Assembly: GCF_030409605.1 (NCBI RefSeq) | Contig: NZ_JAUFQG010000004.1 | Coordinates: 124,001 to 188,000, forward strand | Length of the DNA stretch: 64,000 nucleotides | Source of the DNA: Simiduia curdlanivorans | GTDB lineage: Bacteria > Pseudomonadota > Gammaproteobacteria > Pseudomonadales > Cellvibrionaceae | Direction of reading: 5' to 3' | Part shown: positions 19,383 to 28,491 of the stretch, piece by piece | How the letters are laid out: each line of letters begins with the position of its first letter | How positions within the stretch are numbered: position 1 is the stretch's first letter | Position numbers and translations under genes: made by a program | The notes under the pieces: generated by a model | What the model saw: only the letters and a program-made list of their open reading frames with translations | Told to the model about the DNA's origin: nothing | The model's database searches: none

Positions 19383-19814
19383 CTAGAACAGGAGCTTGAA
19401 TGTCACCAAGGGTTGCACAAGATTATGGCTGTGCAACAGGTCGTTTTCGAAGGCGCGCAAATGCGCGGGCAGTAATTTGTCAAACTGATAACTTTCGTTC
19501 AAGCCCAGCAAAATACGTGGCGAGAGACGCTGCGTATTCATCAGCACAGGGCTCGTCATATCAAGCTCCCATAACAATAGGTTCGGCCGGACAGCTGCAG
19601 CACCTGCCGTGAGTATCACCGCCTGACGTTGGTAGCCACCGCGGGTAATTGCCACAGGGTCACTGGTGATAGCGAGCTCAATTTGCCCCAAACGTTTATC
19701 CACCAGCGCGAAAAGGCTACTAGGCGGCATGCTGGAAATATGGCGCTCTGCAGCAAGCAGCGGCGAACAACAAAGGAAATTGAACAATAGGGCAATACAG
19801 CACGGCAACTTCAT
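19383..19814 (-). CDS. Small exported protein of unknown function
   Basis: 143 residues with a good signal peptide (1-22, ending LLAA). A GAGG ribosome site lies ten bases before the ATG. The mature part is mostly beta-predicted with no recognised motif. It sits upstream of the riboswitch on the same strand, so it is transcribed separately from btuB unless reading through. Not recognised. Confidence 0.6.
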   Translation of the reverse strand: MKLPCCIALLFNFLCCSPLLAAERHISSMPPSSLFALVDKRLGQIELAITSDPVAITRGGYQRQAVILTAGAAAVRPNLLLWELDMTSPVLMNTQRLSPRILLGLNESYQFDKLLPAHLRAFENDLLHSHNLVQPLVTFKLLF

Positions 19815-19965
19815 GGCACACCTCGGAAACGTGCTGCCATGTTAAAGCGATGTTTGGTGGAGAAATATTCGCCAGATGGCTAAAAATGACTAGCAAATGG
19901 CCTAGTCCATTTTAGCAAGCTGACAGATGGCGACACACTGTCAGGCCGTATTTAGTAAGTTGTAC

Positions 19966-20346
19966 TTATTCGCTCAACGCTACTCGCCATGGCGGGTTCA
20001 ACCTATTTTTGCCAGCCCAATACAAGATGATTTTGTTTCCTGAAGGGTCTCTTAGAACTGCCTCCCGCCAGAGGTATCGCTTGTCTGTTGGCGCCGCTTC
20101 GAAACAAAAACCTTTAGCTTCAAGCCGGCCCACCAACTCGTCAATCTGCTCATCTTCAAAATAAATAACGCTGCCGTTGTTGAACCCCTCTTCTGCCAAG
20201 CTTAGTGAAAAAGTTGAACCGCCATCACTACATTCAAAACGCGCGTAATGTGGGGTATCAACTATCTGAACAAAACCCATTTTCCGGTAGAAGGCTGCCG
20301 CTAATGGCATATCGCTAACTGGCAGTGTGACTTGATTCAAATTCAT
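19966..20346 (-). CDS. VOC (glyoxalase/bleomycin resistance) family protein
   Basis: 127 residues from the ATG beginning MNLNQVTLPV; an upstream in-frame ATG at 20379 would add 11 residues. The favoured start has GGAAG directly before it and begins at the first beta strand of the fold. The motifs LPVSDMPLAAAFYRKMGF and VLRDPSGNKIILY are typical of one beta-alpha-beta-beta-beta module pair. Substrate unknown. Confidence 0.85.
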   Translation of the reverse strand: MNLNQVTLPVSDMPLAAAFYRKMGFVQIVDTPHYARFECSDGGSTFSLSLAEEGFNNGSVIYFEDEQIDELVGRLEAKGFCFEAAPTDKRYLWREAVLRDPSGNKIILYWAGKNRLNPPWRVALSE

Positions 20347-20432
20347 GCTTCCATTCCACCTTGTAAATACTGTCAGCATTACCCTTGAGCTGAACTAGCC
20401 GAAGGCAGAACCGGGTTTACAAGCCGTTGTTA

Positions 20433-20858
20433 TCAATCTGAATACACCCCCGGCACCCAAAGCTCCATAAATGATTCAGCCTTTGCCAGCTGTGTAAATC
20501 CGAATTGTCCGTATAGACCATGGGCGTCTGCCGTCGCCAATAGCATACGCCGCAAACCCTGCAATTGGGGATGAGCCAAGATCGTTTCCATTAACCATTT
20601 GCTCAAGCCTTGGCCACGGTGGCTCTCAAGAATAAATACGTCGGCAAGGTAGGCAAAGGTTGCTGAGTCAGTGATCATACGCGCAAAACCCACTTGCTCC
20701 CCGGAACGCGTAAACACCCCGAAACAGAGCGAATTTTTAACTGCCCGCGCCATGGTTTCAAGCGGAATGCCTTTCGCCCAACTAGAGCTTGAAATAAAAG
20801 CATGCACAACAGACAAGTTCATCTCGTCATAATCTGTACTAATTCTATAGCCCTTCAT
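20433..20858 (-). CDS. GNAT family N-acetyltransferase
   Basis: 141 residues from the ATG of MKGYRISTDYDEM. Acetyl-CoA binding motif A is VFILESHRGQGLSKWLM, and the C-terminal GLYGQFGFT matches the family end. A longer frame from 20957 would run into the upstream zinc-ribbon gene, so the short start is preferred. It probably shares a transcript with that gene (53 bp gap). Substrate unknown. Confidence 0.88.
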   Translation of the reverse strand: MKGYRISTDYDEMNLSVVHAFISSSSWAKGIPLETMARAVKNSLCFGVFTRSGEQVGFARMITDSATFAYLADVFILESHRGQGLSKWLMETILAHPQLQGLRRMLLATADAHGLYGQFGFTQLAKAESFMELWVPGVYSD

Positions 20859-20911
20859 ATCAACACCCAAAGCAAGATAAAAACATACCAGGTATTCAAC
20901 CTTAAGCTTTA

Positions 20912-21121
20912 TCACCCATATATTTTTTGGAAAATAAGATACGCCAGATACAACCAAAGCAACACCAATGCAATGGACCTCAACCCTCGATGCTTATCAT
21001 TTTTCTCAGAGTCGTTATTCAAGCTGCTTTTTTGCGCCAGCTTAAAAGACCCGCAAGCAGGGCAAGCACCCTGAGAAGACTGCTTGCCCTTATAGCCACA
21101 TTCTGCACACTGAAAACCCAT
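20912..21121 (-). CDS. Small zinc-ribbon membrane protein
   Basis: 69 residues: two CxxC knuckles (CAEC at 5-8, CPAC at 20-23) form a zinc ribbon, followed by a charged linker and one C-terminal transmembrane helix (about 48-65, ending FQKIYG). GGAG precedes the ATG. A tail-anchored cytosolic zinc ribbon is typical of small conserved proteobacterial proteins of unknown role. Confidence 0.72.
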   Translation of the reverse strand: MGFQCAECGYKGKQSSQGACPACGSFKLAQKSSLNNDSEKNDKHRGLRSIALVLLWLYLAYLIFQKIYG

Positions 21122-21411
21122 TCCTACTTATCTCCGCGCCACCTCGTAGAACTAAAATGCTTAGAGCATTCCTTCATCCACCTCAGCAAAAAAACTAGTC
21201 CTCATTAAAAATAGCATTCTGGATTACTAATAAAACCGTTCCGACTAATAGCGTAAACCCTCCTAGAAGAGACTCAAACTAGAACCACTTCGGCACAAGC
21301 CTATTCTTTTGCCGCCATGCGCCTATAAAGATAATGCGATTTCATTGGCGAGCGCTAAAGCAATATAAATCAACCCAACGCCTTACAACCGACAAAAAAC
21401 ACTCGAACAAA

Positions 21412-21912
21412 TCAATTTCCTACTGATTCAATGCCGTATTTTTTAGCTAGTGCTTTGTAAACCGATTCGGCGTTATAACTAAAGCCTTGCCCGGGCTTTT
21501 CCTTGAATATTATGATTGTGTTTGAAGTATTCGGCTTGGTTATAATATAAGAATCACCGCCGTAGGTTGTGGTAGTCGCGCTACCGTAACTTGTACCGCC
21601 AACGCTAGACACGCTCGCCATAGTACTAGACGTGGTTGGCGTTGAATGTGCACTGCTCGTTGTATAGCTATTTGCATCGATGATGACAAAATACCGGCTG
21701 CCTTGTTCCAACGTGATTTCGGCACTACGCAGCAAGGTAAAATCCGAAGCCTTTCCAGCATCAGTAAACGCATTACCTCTAAAGGAAACCTTAAAGACAT
21801 TGTCATCGAGCTGCGTCTCTGAATAGCCACCGGTTAAACCGTCATTCTGGTAAGACGTAGCGCACCCTTGGATAAAAGCAAAAAACAAAACGAATACAAT
21901 TAGATTTCTCAT
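21412..21912 (-). CDS. CC0125/CC1285-type lipoprotein
   Basis: 166 residues, lipoprotein signal with lipobox IQGC (Cys17). The segment GGYSETQLDDNVFKVSFRGN and the following LLRSAEITLEQGSRYFVI are characteristic of this small lipoprotein family. A Ser/Thr-rich stretch (about 103-137) and a C-terminal KALAKKYGIE helix follow. AGGAGAG lies 8 bases before the start. Function unknown. Confidence 0.85.
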   Translation of the reverse strand: MRNLIVFVLFFAFIQGCATSYQNDGLTGGYSETQLDDNVFKVSFRGNAFTDAGKASDFTLLRSAEITLEQGSRYFVIIDANSYTTSSAHSTPTTSSTMASVSSVGGTSYGSATTTTYGGDSYIITKPNTSNTIIIFKEKPGQGFSYNAESVYKALAKKYGIESVGN

Positions 21913-22207
21913 GGTCTCTCCTGATTAGTGGGTAATGCCGGCGGCAAAAGTAAACGTTAATAAGTTCGGCAGCGATAGCCGCCCACGTAAACACCCTTGC
22001 CAGCTAAACATCGCACTTATTCAGCCGACCCAACTTTAAATGATATGGTGTTGCCCATAGCTGCAGCAACAGACATTCAGCTAGATATCCCGAGGCCTCT
22101 AAGCACCCACACTAGCGGGCGCCCTAACTAACTCGGAAGCGCTACTGCCCCTACTATTACTTGAACAGTTCAATTTTGCTGAAAATCGAATGTAGCAAGA
22201 GTGAATT

Positions 22208-22654
22208 ATGAAAACAACAAGCAAAACCGATATGAATAAACACCCTACTACTGGTAACGAAACAATAGCTATTTACACGTCAAAATATGAGACGCACCGC
22301 CTAAAAGCCTTATTCAACGCCAAGATTAAAGTATTAGCTAAACCAGTTATATCAATTGCTGGATTTAACTCGCGAATACACTTGTTTGAACGAGCAAGAG
22401 GCTCTCTCTTTAATGCAGATAGGATTGACACGAGGTTGAAGCTGATTCTAGCCACCATGATAACGGCCAATGTCAGACCAATGATAAAAAATTATACTTA
22501 TCAAAGACTTATCACCCGGCTAGCGGAGGTTAATGAAAGCAAGAGCACTGGAGTTAACTCACGCTTGAAGGCACAAAACACCGCGCTCAACCACGCAAGC
22601 AGTGCCAAAAATTTAAATAGGCTAATCCTTTCAGATCACCTCGACAGCGTTTAA
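22208..22654 (+). CDS. Hypothetical protein
   Basis: 148 residues, basic, predicted helical, without signal peptide or membrane helix. AAGAG lies about 8 bases before the ATG. No motif recognised and codon use is weakly biased, so this may or may not be expressed. Confidence 0.4.
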   Translation: MKTTSKTDMNKHPTTGNETIAIYTSKYETHRLKALFNAKIKVLAKPVISIAGFNSRIHLFERARGSLFNADRIDTRLKLILATMITANVRPMIKNYTYQRLITRLAEVNESKSTGVNSRLKAQNTALNHASSAKNLNRLILSDHLDSV

Positions 22655-22925
22655 GATTTTTGCTTACGTTGTTTCTTCCTATCGCCGTGGCGACGACCTG
22701 TCTAGCCTTTGATAGTATTAAAAACAATATTCTATATACCTGCGTATCTTCTTACGTTTTTATTCCCATTCAGCCAAGTTGCGAGAGTGCTCGCCGGCTG
22801 CATCAGACAATTTTTTGCAGCCGTCGAAGGCAATGAGCCATGGCCGAGACAACCTTTTTAATCACAAACGAACAATACCTCTTCGAGCGAGTCTAGGTCC
22901 GTAGGACCGATACTGCTACCACTTG

Positions 22926-23312
22926 TTATATGCTTGCATAGTTTGAAACTTCAATTAGATTACCATCGGGATCTCTAAAATATGCAGATACAATTTTTCC
23001 TGTGGCTCCAGTGCGATTAACAGGGCCCTCTATTATTGGAATATTATGTTCAATGAGCCCTTTGATTACCAACTCGATGGGTTCTTTGACGATAAAACAC
23101 AAATCTGCACTACCAACACTAACATTTTCAGCTTTTGACTCAAGCTCCGCTCCCTGCTGATGAAGGTTTATTTTCTGGTTTCCAAAAACTAATGCAACGC
23201 GCCCTTGACCAAACACCACCTTTTCCATGCCCATAACAAGGGTATAGAAATCTACAGTTGCAGGAATATCCTTAACGGTAAGAACTATGTGATCAATTCT
23301 ATCTACTTGCAC
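22926..23312 (-). CDS. VOC family protein (glyoxalase superfamily)
   Basis: 128 residues: begins VDRIDHIVLTVKDIPATVDF with a metal-ligand-type His, and ends YFRDPDGNLIEVSNY with the second-half Glu ligand. This is the full length for a single-domain VOC protein of the YaeR/virulence-protein type. Distinct from the VOC gene at 20 kb. Confidence 0.9.
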   Translation of the reverse strand: MQVDRIDHIVLTVKDIPATVDFYTLVMGMEKVVFGQGRVALVFGNQKINLHQQGAELESKAENVSVGSADLCFIVKEPIELVIKGLIEHNIPIIEGPVNRTGATGKIVSAYFRDPDGNLIEVSNYASI

Positions 23313-23422
23313 GATGCTTCCTGCTTGATTGACATATAAAGTTTTTATTCATGAATCGTCTAGTTGCGGTGATTAACCTTTGACACTTCGCCACATTCAT
23401 AAAGCAGCGCTAACCAAGCGAC

Positions 23423-23902
23423 CTATGATTCTTCGGCCTGCCAACTTTGGCCATTGACCAACAATTTCTTCACCACATTGGCACCCGACGGGGTGACAGA
23501 CAGCACAATGGAACCCTCACCCTTGCGCACTGCGGCATCCAAGCGCATGGCTTCCGATTGAGGGATATAAAAGCGCTCCAAACCTGTTTGAAAACGGCCA
23601 TATTGGCATACACCTCGTAAGGGATAATCGCACGCCAAGGCCGAATGGCTCGCATAGTGATCACCACCTTCCACTAAACAGACCGCCTCCGGTTCACTGT
23701 TTTCAGCGCATAGGTCATCAATATCAAAAGCAATTTGATACACGATGTAATGGCCAGATAATAAATCTCTCGGGTCAAAGCCCGTAACAGGCAGAGTAAA
23801 TTCCTTGCCAATGCTCGACACATAGGCCTTAGAACCGGCAAGAAATACGAGACAGAGCAAGGGAAAAACAAGCGCCGCAATCAGTATTTTTTTATGCTTC
23901 AT
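23423..23902 (-). CDS. GDYXXLXY-domain membrane-anchored protein
   Basis: 159 residues with an N-terminal membrane anchor/signal (about 7-25). The motif DPRDLLSGHYIVYQI is the variant of the GDYxxLxY signature that defines this family; four cysteines lie in the middle. The gene overlaps the DUF2157 gene by ATGA, the usual pairing of these two families, so the products probably act together in the membrane. Molecular role unknown. Confidence 0.85.
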   Translation of the reverse strand: MKHKKILIAALVFPLLCLVFLAGSKAYVSSIGKEFTLPVTGFDPRDLLSGHYIVYQIAFDIDDLCAENSEPEAVCLVEGGDHYASHSALACDYPLRGVCQYGRFQTGLERFYIPQSEAMRLDAAVRKGEGSIVLSVTPSGANVVKKLLVNGQSWQAEES

Positions 23903-25035
23903 AATCTGATGCCCTCAACCAATGTTTGCAGGCGCCCATGATGCTTATACCAAGCCCAAGCCAAGCTCAATATGATAACGCCGGAAATAATCAAACCAAT
24001 GCCAGTGGTCGCTAGCCCACCCAACGCATCGAAATAGACGATTAAAAAACGAATGGCCACCAGCAAGGCGAAGAAATTGAATAGCCGGCGCGAGCCGCAT
24101 AGGGCAAAGTAAAATGCGCAAAGGCTCGCAAGGAGGATGCTAAATGTGGCGGCCACCAGAGAGCTTTCTAGACTCAAACGAGTCGCGAATACCGCAACAA
24201 CATAAACCGCAAACAATAATAGAAGCGCTTTCCGATGAGTTGCCGACGGGCTATCGGTAACGACGACTAGCGCCAGCGCAATCGCGAATAGCGCTGTTAG
24301 CCCGATGAGAATGGGATAGCTGAACACCAAGGGCATCCAACCCCACGATCCGATATCCATGGTGACCACAGCAATGCACCCTAACACCGCCAGCCAAAAG
24401 TTGAACACGCGAGCAAAAGCATGGGTGGGCAACAGCGCCAATGCCAATTTACCCAATATAAATAAGATAGCCGGTGCAGCAAACAACAGGCTTAGCATGA
24501 CTTGATCATCGGAACTGCCAAACCAGTCATCGCTCTTTGCGTCGACTAGCGATATGACTGCGCCCATAAAAACCATTAGCCATACGTGGGGCAAGGGTGC
24601 GCGCTGCGTGCATAGCGCTAAAGGCAATAACATCACCAGCCACAGCAGTAGCGCTTGGTACAAATCGCCGCCTGTGTGGTAGATCTGTGCAATCAATCCG
24701 ATAGACGCCAAAATCAGCGCGGCGAAAAAAACGATGCCCACTTCAAACAGCACTAGGCTTCCGCTGCCATGCAGCCGGTAAATACCCAACGCCAAGGCGG
24801 CTAGCACGAGTAAGTCGGCACCAAGTTTTGCCCAATTAGGTATTTCACTCCAATTAGCGGCGATCAAAGAAATCACGCCTATCGCTAATACGGTTACGCC
24901 AACCGCCAAAATGCCATAGAGTACCCAATGCCGCGCCGGCTTTGCTTGTTCATAGCGTTCGATACTGGCGGCTTGCGTCGATGAGATAAGTTCTGCGCTC
25001 ACCCACTCCTGAAGCAGTTGTGTTAAATTCGCCAT
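23899..25035 (-). CDS. DUF2157 multi-pass membrane protein
   Basis: 378 residues from the ATG of MANLTQLLQEW; an ATG two codons upstream overlaps the ribosome site (AGGGA), so the inner start is preferred. The N-terminal cytosolic segment LLQEWVSAELISSTQAASIE is the DUF2157 head, followed by about ten hydrophobic helices. Translationally coupled to the GDYXXLXY gene. Confidence 0.87.
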   Translation of the reverse strand: MANLTQLLQEWVSAELISSTQAASIERYEQAKPARHWVLYGILAVGVTVLAIGVISLIAANWSEIPNWAKLGADLLVLAALALGIYRLHGSGSLVLFEVGIVFFAALILASIGLIAQIYHTGGDLYQALLLWLVMLLPLALCTQRAPLPHVWLMVFMGAVISLVDAKSDDWFGSSDDQVMLSLLFAAPAILFILGKLALALLPTHAFARVFNFWLAVLGCIAVVTMDIGSWGWMPLVFSYPILIGLTALFAIALALVVVTDSPSATHRKALLLLFAVYVVAVFATRLSLESSLVAATFSILLASLCAFYFALCGSRRLFNFFALLVAIRFLIVYFDALGGLATTGIGLIISGVIILSLAWAWYKHHGRLQTLVEGIRL

Positions 25036-25224
25036 GGGCATCCCTGATTAGCTGAGTTTTCGGGTGTCGCTTTTGTTTGGCACCACAAAGATTAAGCGGC
25101 GATTATGGCGCGCTAAACGGCGCCAAGCTAGCCTAACATCTACACAATTCAAGTAAATTATTCACTTCGCTATCGTCTTACCCTGAAGCCCAACTATTTT
25201 TAAACTAAACTTGATGGTCCTATC

Positions 25225-25440
25225 ATGAACAATATCAAGCCTAAAAAACTACTTAACAGCAAATGGACGGCAGTTACACCAAAGAATCGAGAAAAACATT
25301 TTTTGGTAACAGAGGTAGAATTTGACCAGGAGGGCACTGTAACCTCATGCATTCTAGAGGCTGTATTGTCAAAAAGATCTAGTTCAATCGACTGGCACGA
25401 CTTGACTAATAACACACGCTGGCTTCACGGCTGGCAGTAG
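25225..25440 (+). CDS. TIGR02450 family Trp-rich small protein
   Basis: 71 residues containing the family pattern KKLLNSKWTAVTPKNREKHF, a central LEAVLSKR and C-terminal RWLHGWQ. Conserved in many marine gammaproteobacteria and cyanobacteria, function unknown. Single gene. Confidence 0.9.
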   Translation: MNNIKPKKLLNSKWTAVTPKNREKHFLVTEVEFDQEGTVTSCILEAVLSKRSSSIDWHDLTNNTRWLHGWQ

Positions 25441-25541
25441 GTTAGTCATATTTCACTAGTTAACGGCTAGTCGCTTGGGGCTCTATCGCCACGACTTAAA
25501 ACGGAGCACGCCTACTAGCCATCGCACATTAGGAATTTAGC

Positions 25542-25877
25542 ATGAGCGAAATTAACGTCATCAACACAATTCAAGTCCCCGCTGGCATGGAAGCCGAAGC
25601 CGAGCAAATTAGAGCAGTGTACGTAGACTACTTTAGCAAGCAAGAGGGCTTTGTGAGTTCGACCTTTTACAAATCCATCCATAGGGAAACTGACGGCTCG
25701 ATCAAGTATGTAAACACCGTAGTGTGGGCGTCGATACAGGATTTCGAGCGCGTTGTTAACCTAGGATTTAACAATACCGACGGCGAAAATAGCGACGGCA
25801 TGCGGGTATTGGGCAAGGGCTTTCCTGAACCTATTGTTGTTTCACCTGGGCAATATCAAATTATTTCGCAAAGCTAA
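25542..25877 (+). CDS. Antibiotic biosynthesis monooxygenase (ABM)-like protein
   Basis: 111 residues with the dimeric ferredoxin-like pattern INVINTIQVPAGMEAEAEQI and EGFVSSTFYKSI followed by YVNTVVWAS, typical of ABM/heme-degrading-like small proteins. A cofactor-free oxidase or stress role is possible; no substrate can be assigned. Followed at once by a tandem repeat. Confidence 0.8.
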   Translation: MSEINVINTIQVPAGMEAEAEQIRAVYVDYFSKQEGFVSSTFYKSIHRETDGSIKYVNTVVWASIQDFERVVNLGFNNTDGENSDGMRVLGKGFPEPIVVSPGQYQIISQS

Positions 25878-25880
25878 GCG

Positions 25881-25956
25881 CTACAGGTTACAGGCTACAG
25901 GCTACAGGCTACAGGCTACAGGCTACAGGCTACAGGCTACAGGCTACAGGCTACAG
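25881..25956. repeat. 7-bp tandem repeat (GCTACAG)n, about 11 copies
   Basis: Units of GCTACAG (one copy GTTACAG) run for about 76 bp directly after the ABM gene. It is a simple direct repeat without spacers. The array length suggests slippage; it lies between two genes, so it could influence transcription of the GFA gene only by spacing. A similar pair of short AAGCTACAA units occurs near 58670 and 58704. Confidence 0.95.
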
Positions 25957-26016
25957 AGGAATGATCCTACGACTCATAGCCTTACACACGTTAAAATTTG
26001 GATGGAGGGATTGCGC

Positions 26017-26418
26017 ATGACAACATTAACCGGTGAATGTTTTTGCGGCGCGGTTAAGTATCAAATCACAGGCCCGCTGCGCGACGCGCGCTCTTGTCAC
26101 TGCTCGCGCTGTCGCAAAGCCTTTAGCGCCCAGGCTTCGGCCTATGCCTTAGTCGATCCTGCGGATTTCAGCTGGCTTTGCGGCGCCGACGCGTTAACCA
26201 CCTACGCAAGCCAGCAAGATTTCGGCTTTCAGTTTTGCCGCCAATGCGGCTCTACCTTGTGCGGCATCTACAAAAATCACGTTCACGGCATCACGCTAGG
26301 CTGCCTGAACGAAGACCCTCACATTGAAATAGGTCGGCATATCTTTGTCGGCTCCAAAGCAAGTTGGGAGGTTATGCCCGAGGGCGTTACCCAGTATCAA
26401 GCGCAAGGGCCAGATTGA
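26017..26418 (+). CDS. GFA family (glutathione-dependent formaldehyde-activating fold) protein
   Basis: 133 residues from the ATG preceded by a perfect GGAGGGA site. Zinc-binding cysteines: GECFCGAVKY, CHCSRCRKAF and FCRQCGSTL, as in the Mss4-like GFA fold. Length is normal for the family, in which many members have no proven formaldehyde role. Confidence 0.92.
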   Translation: MTTLTGECFCGAVKYQITGPLRDARSCHCSRCRKAFSAQASAYALVDPADFSWLCGADALTTYASQQDFGFQFCRQCGSTLCGIYKNHVHGITLGCLNEDPHIEIGRHIFVGSKASWEVMPEGVTQYQAQGPD

Positions 26419-26486
26419 CCCAAACCAACAGTCACAGCACGGCGCTGTCTGGCATCCAATTTTTACTTTGTCGACAGGAAGCTCTG

Positions 26487-26891
26487 ATGCAAAAGGATGT
26501 TCAGGTAAAGTTCGCGTCTTACCCAGAACACATTCGGCCGTTGATGCTCACCCTTCGTTCACTTATTTTTGAAGTGGCGGCGGAAGATGGCATAGATGAT
26601 CTTGAAGAATGTTTAAAATGGGGCGAGCCCAGTTATTTATGTAAACACGGCAGCACATTGCGCATAGATTGGAAAGCGAAGGAACCCAACCAGTACGCGA
26701 TGTACTTCCACTGCCAGACCTCTTTGGTGGCTACTTTTACCGAACTATATGGGGAGGCGCTTTGCTTTTCTGGCAACAGAGCGATCATTCTCGACATACA
26801 CCAAAAACTGCCGGAGCAAGTTTTAAAACATTGCGTATCCTTAACGCTGCGCTACCACTCACTCAAGCATAAACCTTTACTTGGCGCTTAA
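26487..26891 (+). CDS. DUF1801 domain protein
   Basis: 134 residues beginning MQKDVQVKFASYPEHIRPLM after an AGGAAG site. The pattern LEECLKWGEPSYL with later RIDWK and YFHCQTSL is the DUF1801 (YdhG-like) signature. Possible metal-chaperone or ferritin-associated role in some relatives; unproven. Lies 68 bp after the GFA gene on the same strand. Confidence 0.88.
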   Translation: MQKDVQVKFASYPEHIRPLMLTLRSLIFEVAAEDGIDDLEECLKWGEPSYLCKHGSTLRIDWKAKEPNQYAMYFHCQTSLVATFTELYGEALCFSGNRAIILDIHQKLPEQVLKHCVSLTLRYHSLKHKPLLGA

Positions 26892-27108
26892 GCGTTCGAC
26901 AAAAATCGATCATTAGACTCATAAACGGGTTTAATGCGAGCTATGATCAGGGCAAACCAGCTACAGTATCGGATCGGACGCGCTCAAGCTAACCCGTATA
27001 CAACCACACTTGATTCAAGTAACGCGAACGCAACTATCCAACCACAACGCGCACTTGCTTTCACACCCTTAAATGATAATCCTTTAAGGGCAATCAGGAG
27101 AGGGCGAC

Positions 27109-27693
27109 ATGGTCGATGCACAAGCAAGCAAAGAAAAAAAAGGAAGTACTCAAGGCGCTAATTGGATAATTAAAGTTTATCCTTTTGGGGTTTTACTATT
27201 GAGCTTGGTCTTATGTTTTGTATTGGGCATTCAACCCACTCAGGCAGCGGTGCCTACCAACGAGCTGCTAGGCATACTTACATTAGCAGCGGCCATTTTA
27301 ATCCTGAATCACTCCTGGGTAATGACCGCTACCGAGCTAACCCGGCACAAGTACAAAGTGTACGCCTCGCCCGAAGAAAGGAAAACGCATGCAGCAAGTA
27401 AAGCCGATGTTTCCGACGAGGGCATAAATGAAATTGAGAGGCACCTAAACACCCACAGAAATACAACAGAAAATACAATTTACTATATCTTTCTGGCCAT
27501 TATCTTTTCGCTAGCATCGCCAAGCTTGCTCGCGGCATGGGTATGGTTACTGTTATTTCCCATCGCCCGTTTAGGCTACACCTACAGCTACTTCGCCGGA
27601 AACGATAACCTACGCGGCGTTTTCATGTCTTTAACGTTGCTATCAACTTACGGCATGGCGAGTTATTTGGCGCTCAGTTTTCTCTTTCGTTAG
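27109..27693 (+). CDS. MAPEG family membrane protein
   Basis: 194 residues with four hydrophobic helices. The segment EIERHLNTHRNTTENTIYYI and later PIARLGYTYSYFAGNDNLRG are MAPEG hallmarks (Arg and Asn of the glutathione site). The interhelical region 85-110 is charged. A glutathione-dependent or eicosanoid-like transferase role cannot be decided. Preceded by CAGGAGAG at good spacing. Confidence 0.85.
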   Translation: MVDAQASKEKKGSTQGANWIIKVYPFGVLLLSLVLCFVLGIQPTQAAVPTNELLGILTLAAAILILNHSWVMTATELTRHKYKVYASPEERKTHAASKADVSDEGINEIERHLNTHRNTTENTIYYIFLAIIFSLASPSLLAAWVWLLLFPIARLGYTYSYFAGNDNLRGVFMSLTLLSTYGMASYLALSFLFR

Positions 27694-27703
27694 GTAATTT
27701 ATT

Positions 27704-27958
27704 TTGAAAAAAATACGCATACACCACTACATGGGGAAAACGCTCGACACTGACGGCCGTTCCACTTGGGAATCCATTCAAGTTGAACTGTTAGTGGGCT
27801 TCCTATTTGGGGGGATAGCGTTTTCAATGTACCGACTTGGCTCAACCTTCTTTTTTGTCGCAGCCGCCATACCTACGCTTGCCTGCATCATCAGTGTTGG
27901 CCTTACCTTGTATTGGGCAAAGCAACATCAAGCGTCAAATACCAATACCGAGCGTTAA
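27704..27958 (+). CDS. Small two-helix membrane protein
   Basis: 84 residues from a TTG with AGGTAA upstream; a later ATG at 27731 has no ribosome site. Two hydrophobic segments (about 29-45 and 48-70). It starts 10 bp after the MAPEG gene and probably shares its transcript. No family recognised. Confidence 0.55.
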   Translation: MKKIRIHHYMGKTLDTDGRSTWESIQVELLVGFLFGGIAFSMYRLGSTFFFVAAAIPTLACIISVGLTLYWAKQHQASNTNTER

Positions 27959-28044
27959 AAAACTGCTATAAACCAGCGCCCACTGCACCTCTGTTCTGCA
28001 TTACATTTCGGTTTTCTCAATCCACTGCTGTCTCGCTAACGCTG

Positions 28045-28157
28045 AGAACATGAATTGGGGGCTTGTGCTAGAGACCGTCACCAGCATGGATGCTGGTGTT
28101 GAGCCTACATGGAAGTATTAACGGCGTGTCTCTAGCGTAAGCACGCGGTTCATGTCT
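28045..28157. repeat. Imperfect inverted repeat, possible REP/MITE-like intergenic element
   Basis: Nested arms: GAACATGAA and TTCATGTC outside, GCTAGAGAC (28067-28075) and GTCTCTAGC (28128-28136) in the middle, and CACCAGCA/TGCTGGTG (28079-28098) as an inner hairpin, with GAGCCTACATGGAAGTATTA beside it. The whole could fold as a cruciform or as an RNA stem of about 110 bases. The GCCTACA-type core recalls intergenic repeats common in this bacterial group. Confidence 0.6.
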
Positions 28158-28437
28158 GGCACCATGCTCACCCAAGGTCATCTCATTAAATACGAGTCCA
28201 TCGGAAGATTCGCAAAATCCTTAACGGGACAGCAGTGATCTCAAACACACATTACTTTTCACACCTAACAATCTCCCTGCTGAAATCCCCCCCCAGAACT
28301 CACTTACGTTCGTACCCACTAATTTCAAACCTCAACCTCCTGCCATCCTCCGGCCATAACCCGCTGTTTTTGCTCACCTTCCCCATACCAGGGCCGCAAG
28401 TCACTAGCCCAATCCTTTTGGGCATAGCACACAGAGT

Positions 28438-28491
28438 CAGAATGACAACGTTGTCCATCCTGAAACTTTATGATACAACGTTGTCATTCTG
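28438..28491. promoter_or_regulatory. Twin palindromic operator upstream of the modular chitinase
   Basis: CAGAATGACAACGTTGT (28438-28454) and its exact reverse complement ACAACGTTGTCATTCTG (28475-28491) flank a 20-bp spacer. Each arm contains the self-complementary decamer ACAACGTTGT; the two centres are 30 bp apart, close to three helical turns. Palindromes with a central CG are typical of LacI-family operators. They lie 109-162 bp before the chitinase start, so control of that gene is likely. Confidence 0.75.

Noticed and set aside
20859..20957. N-terminal extension of the GNAT gene
   Set aside because: It would overlap the zinc-ribbon gene and adds a hydrophobic stretch foreign to the GNAT fold.
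25881..25956. CRISPR array
   Set aside because: The unit is 7 bp with no spacers, so it is a simple tandem repeat.
26934..27161. 75-codon frame before the MAPEG gene
   Set aside because: Overlaps the start of the well-supported MAPEG gene in another frame and has no family or ribosome site.
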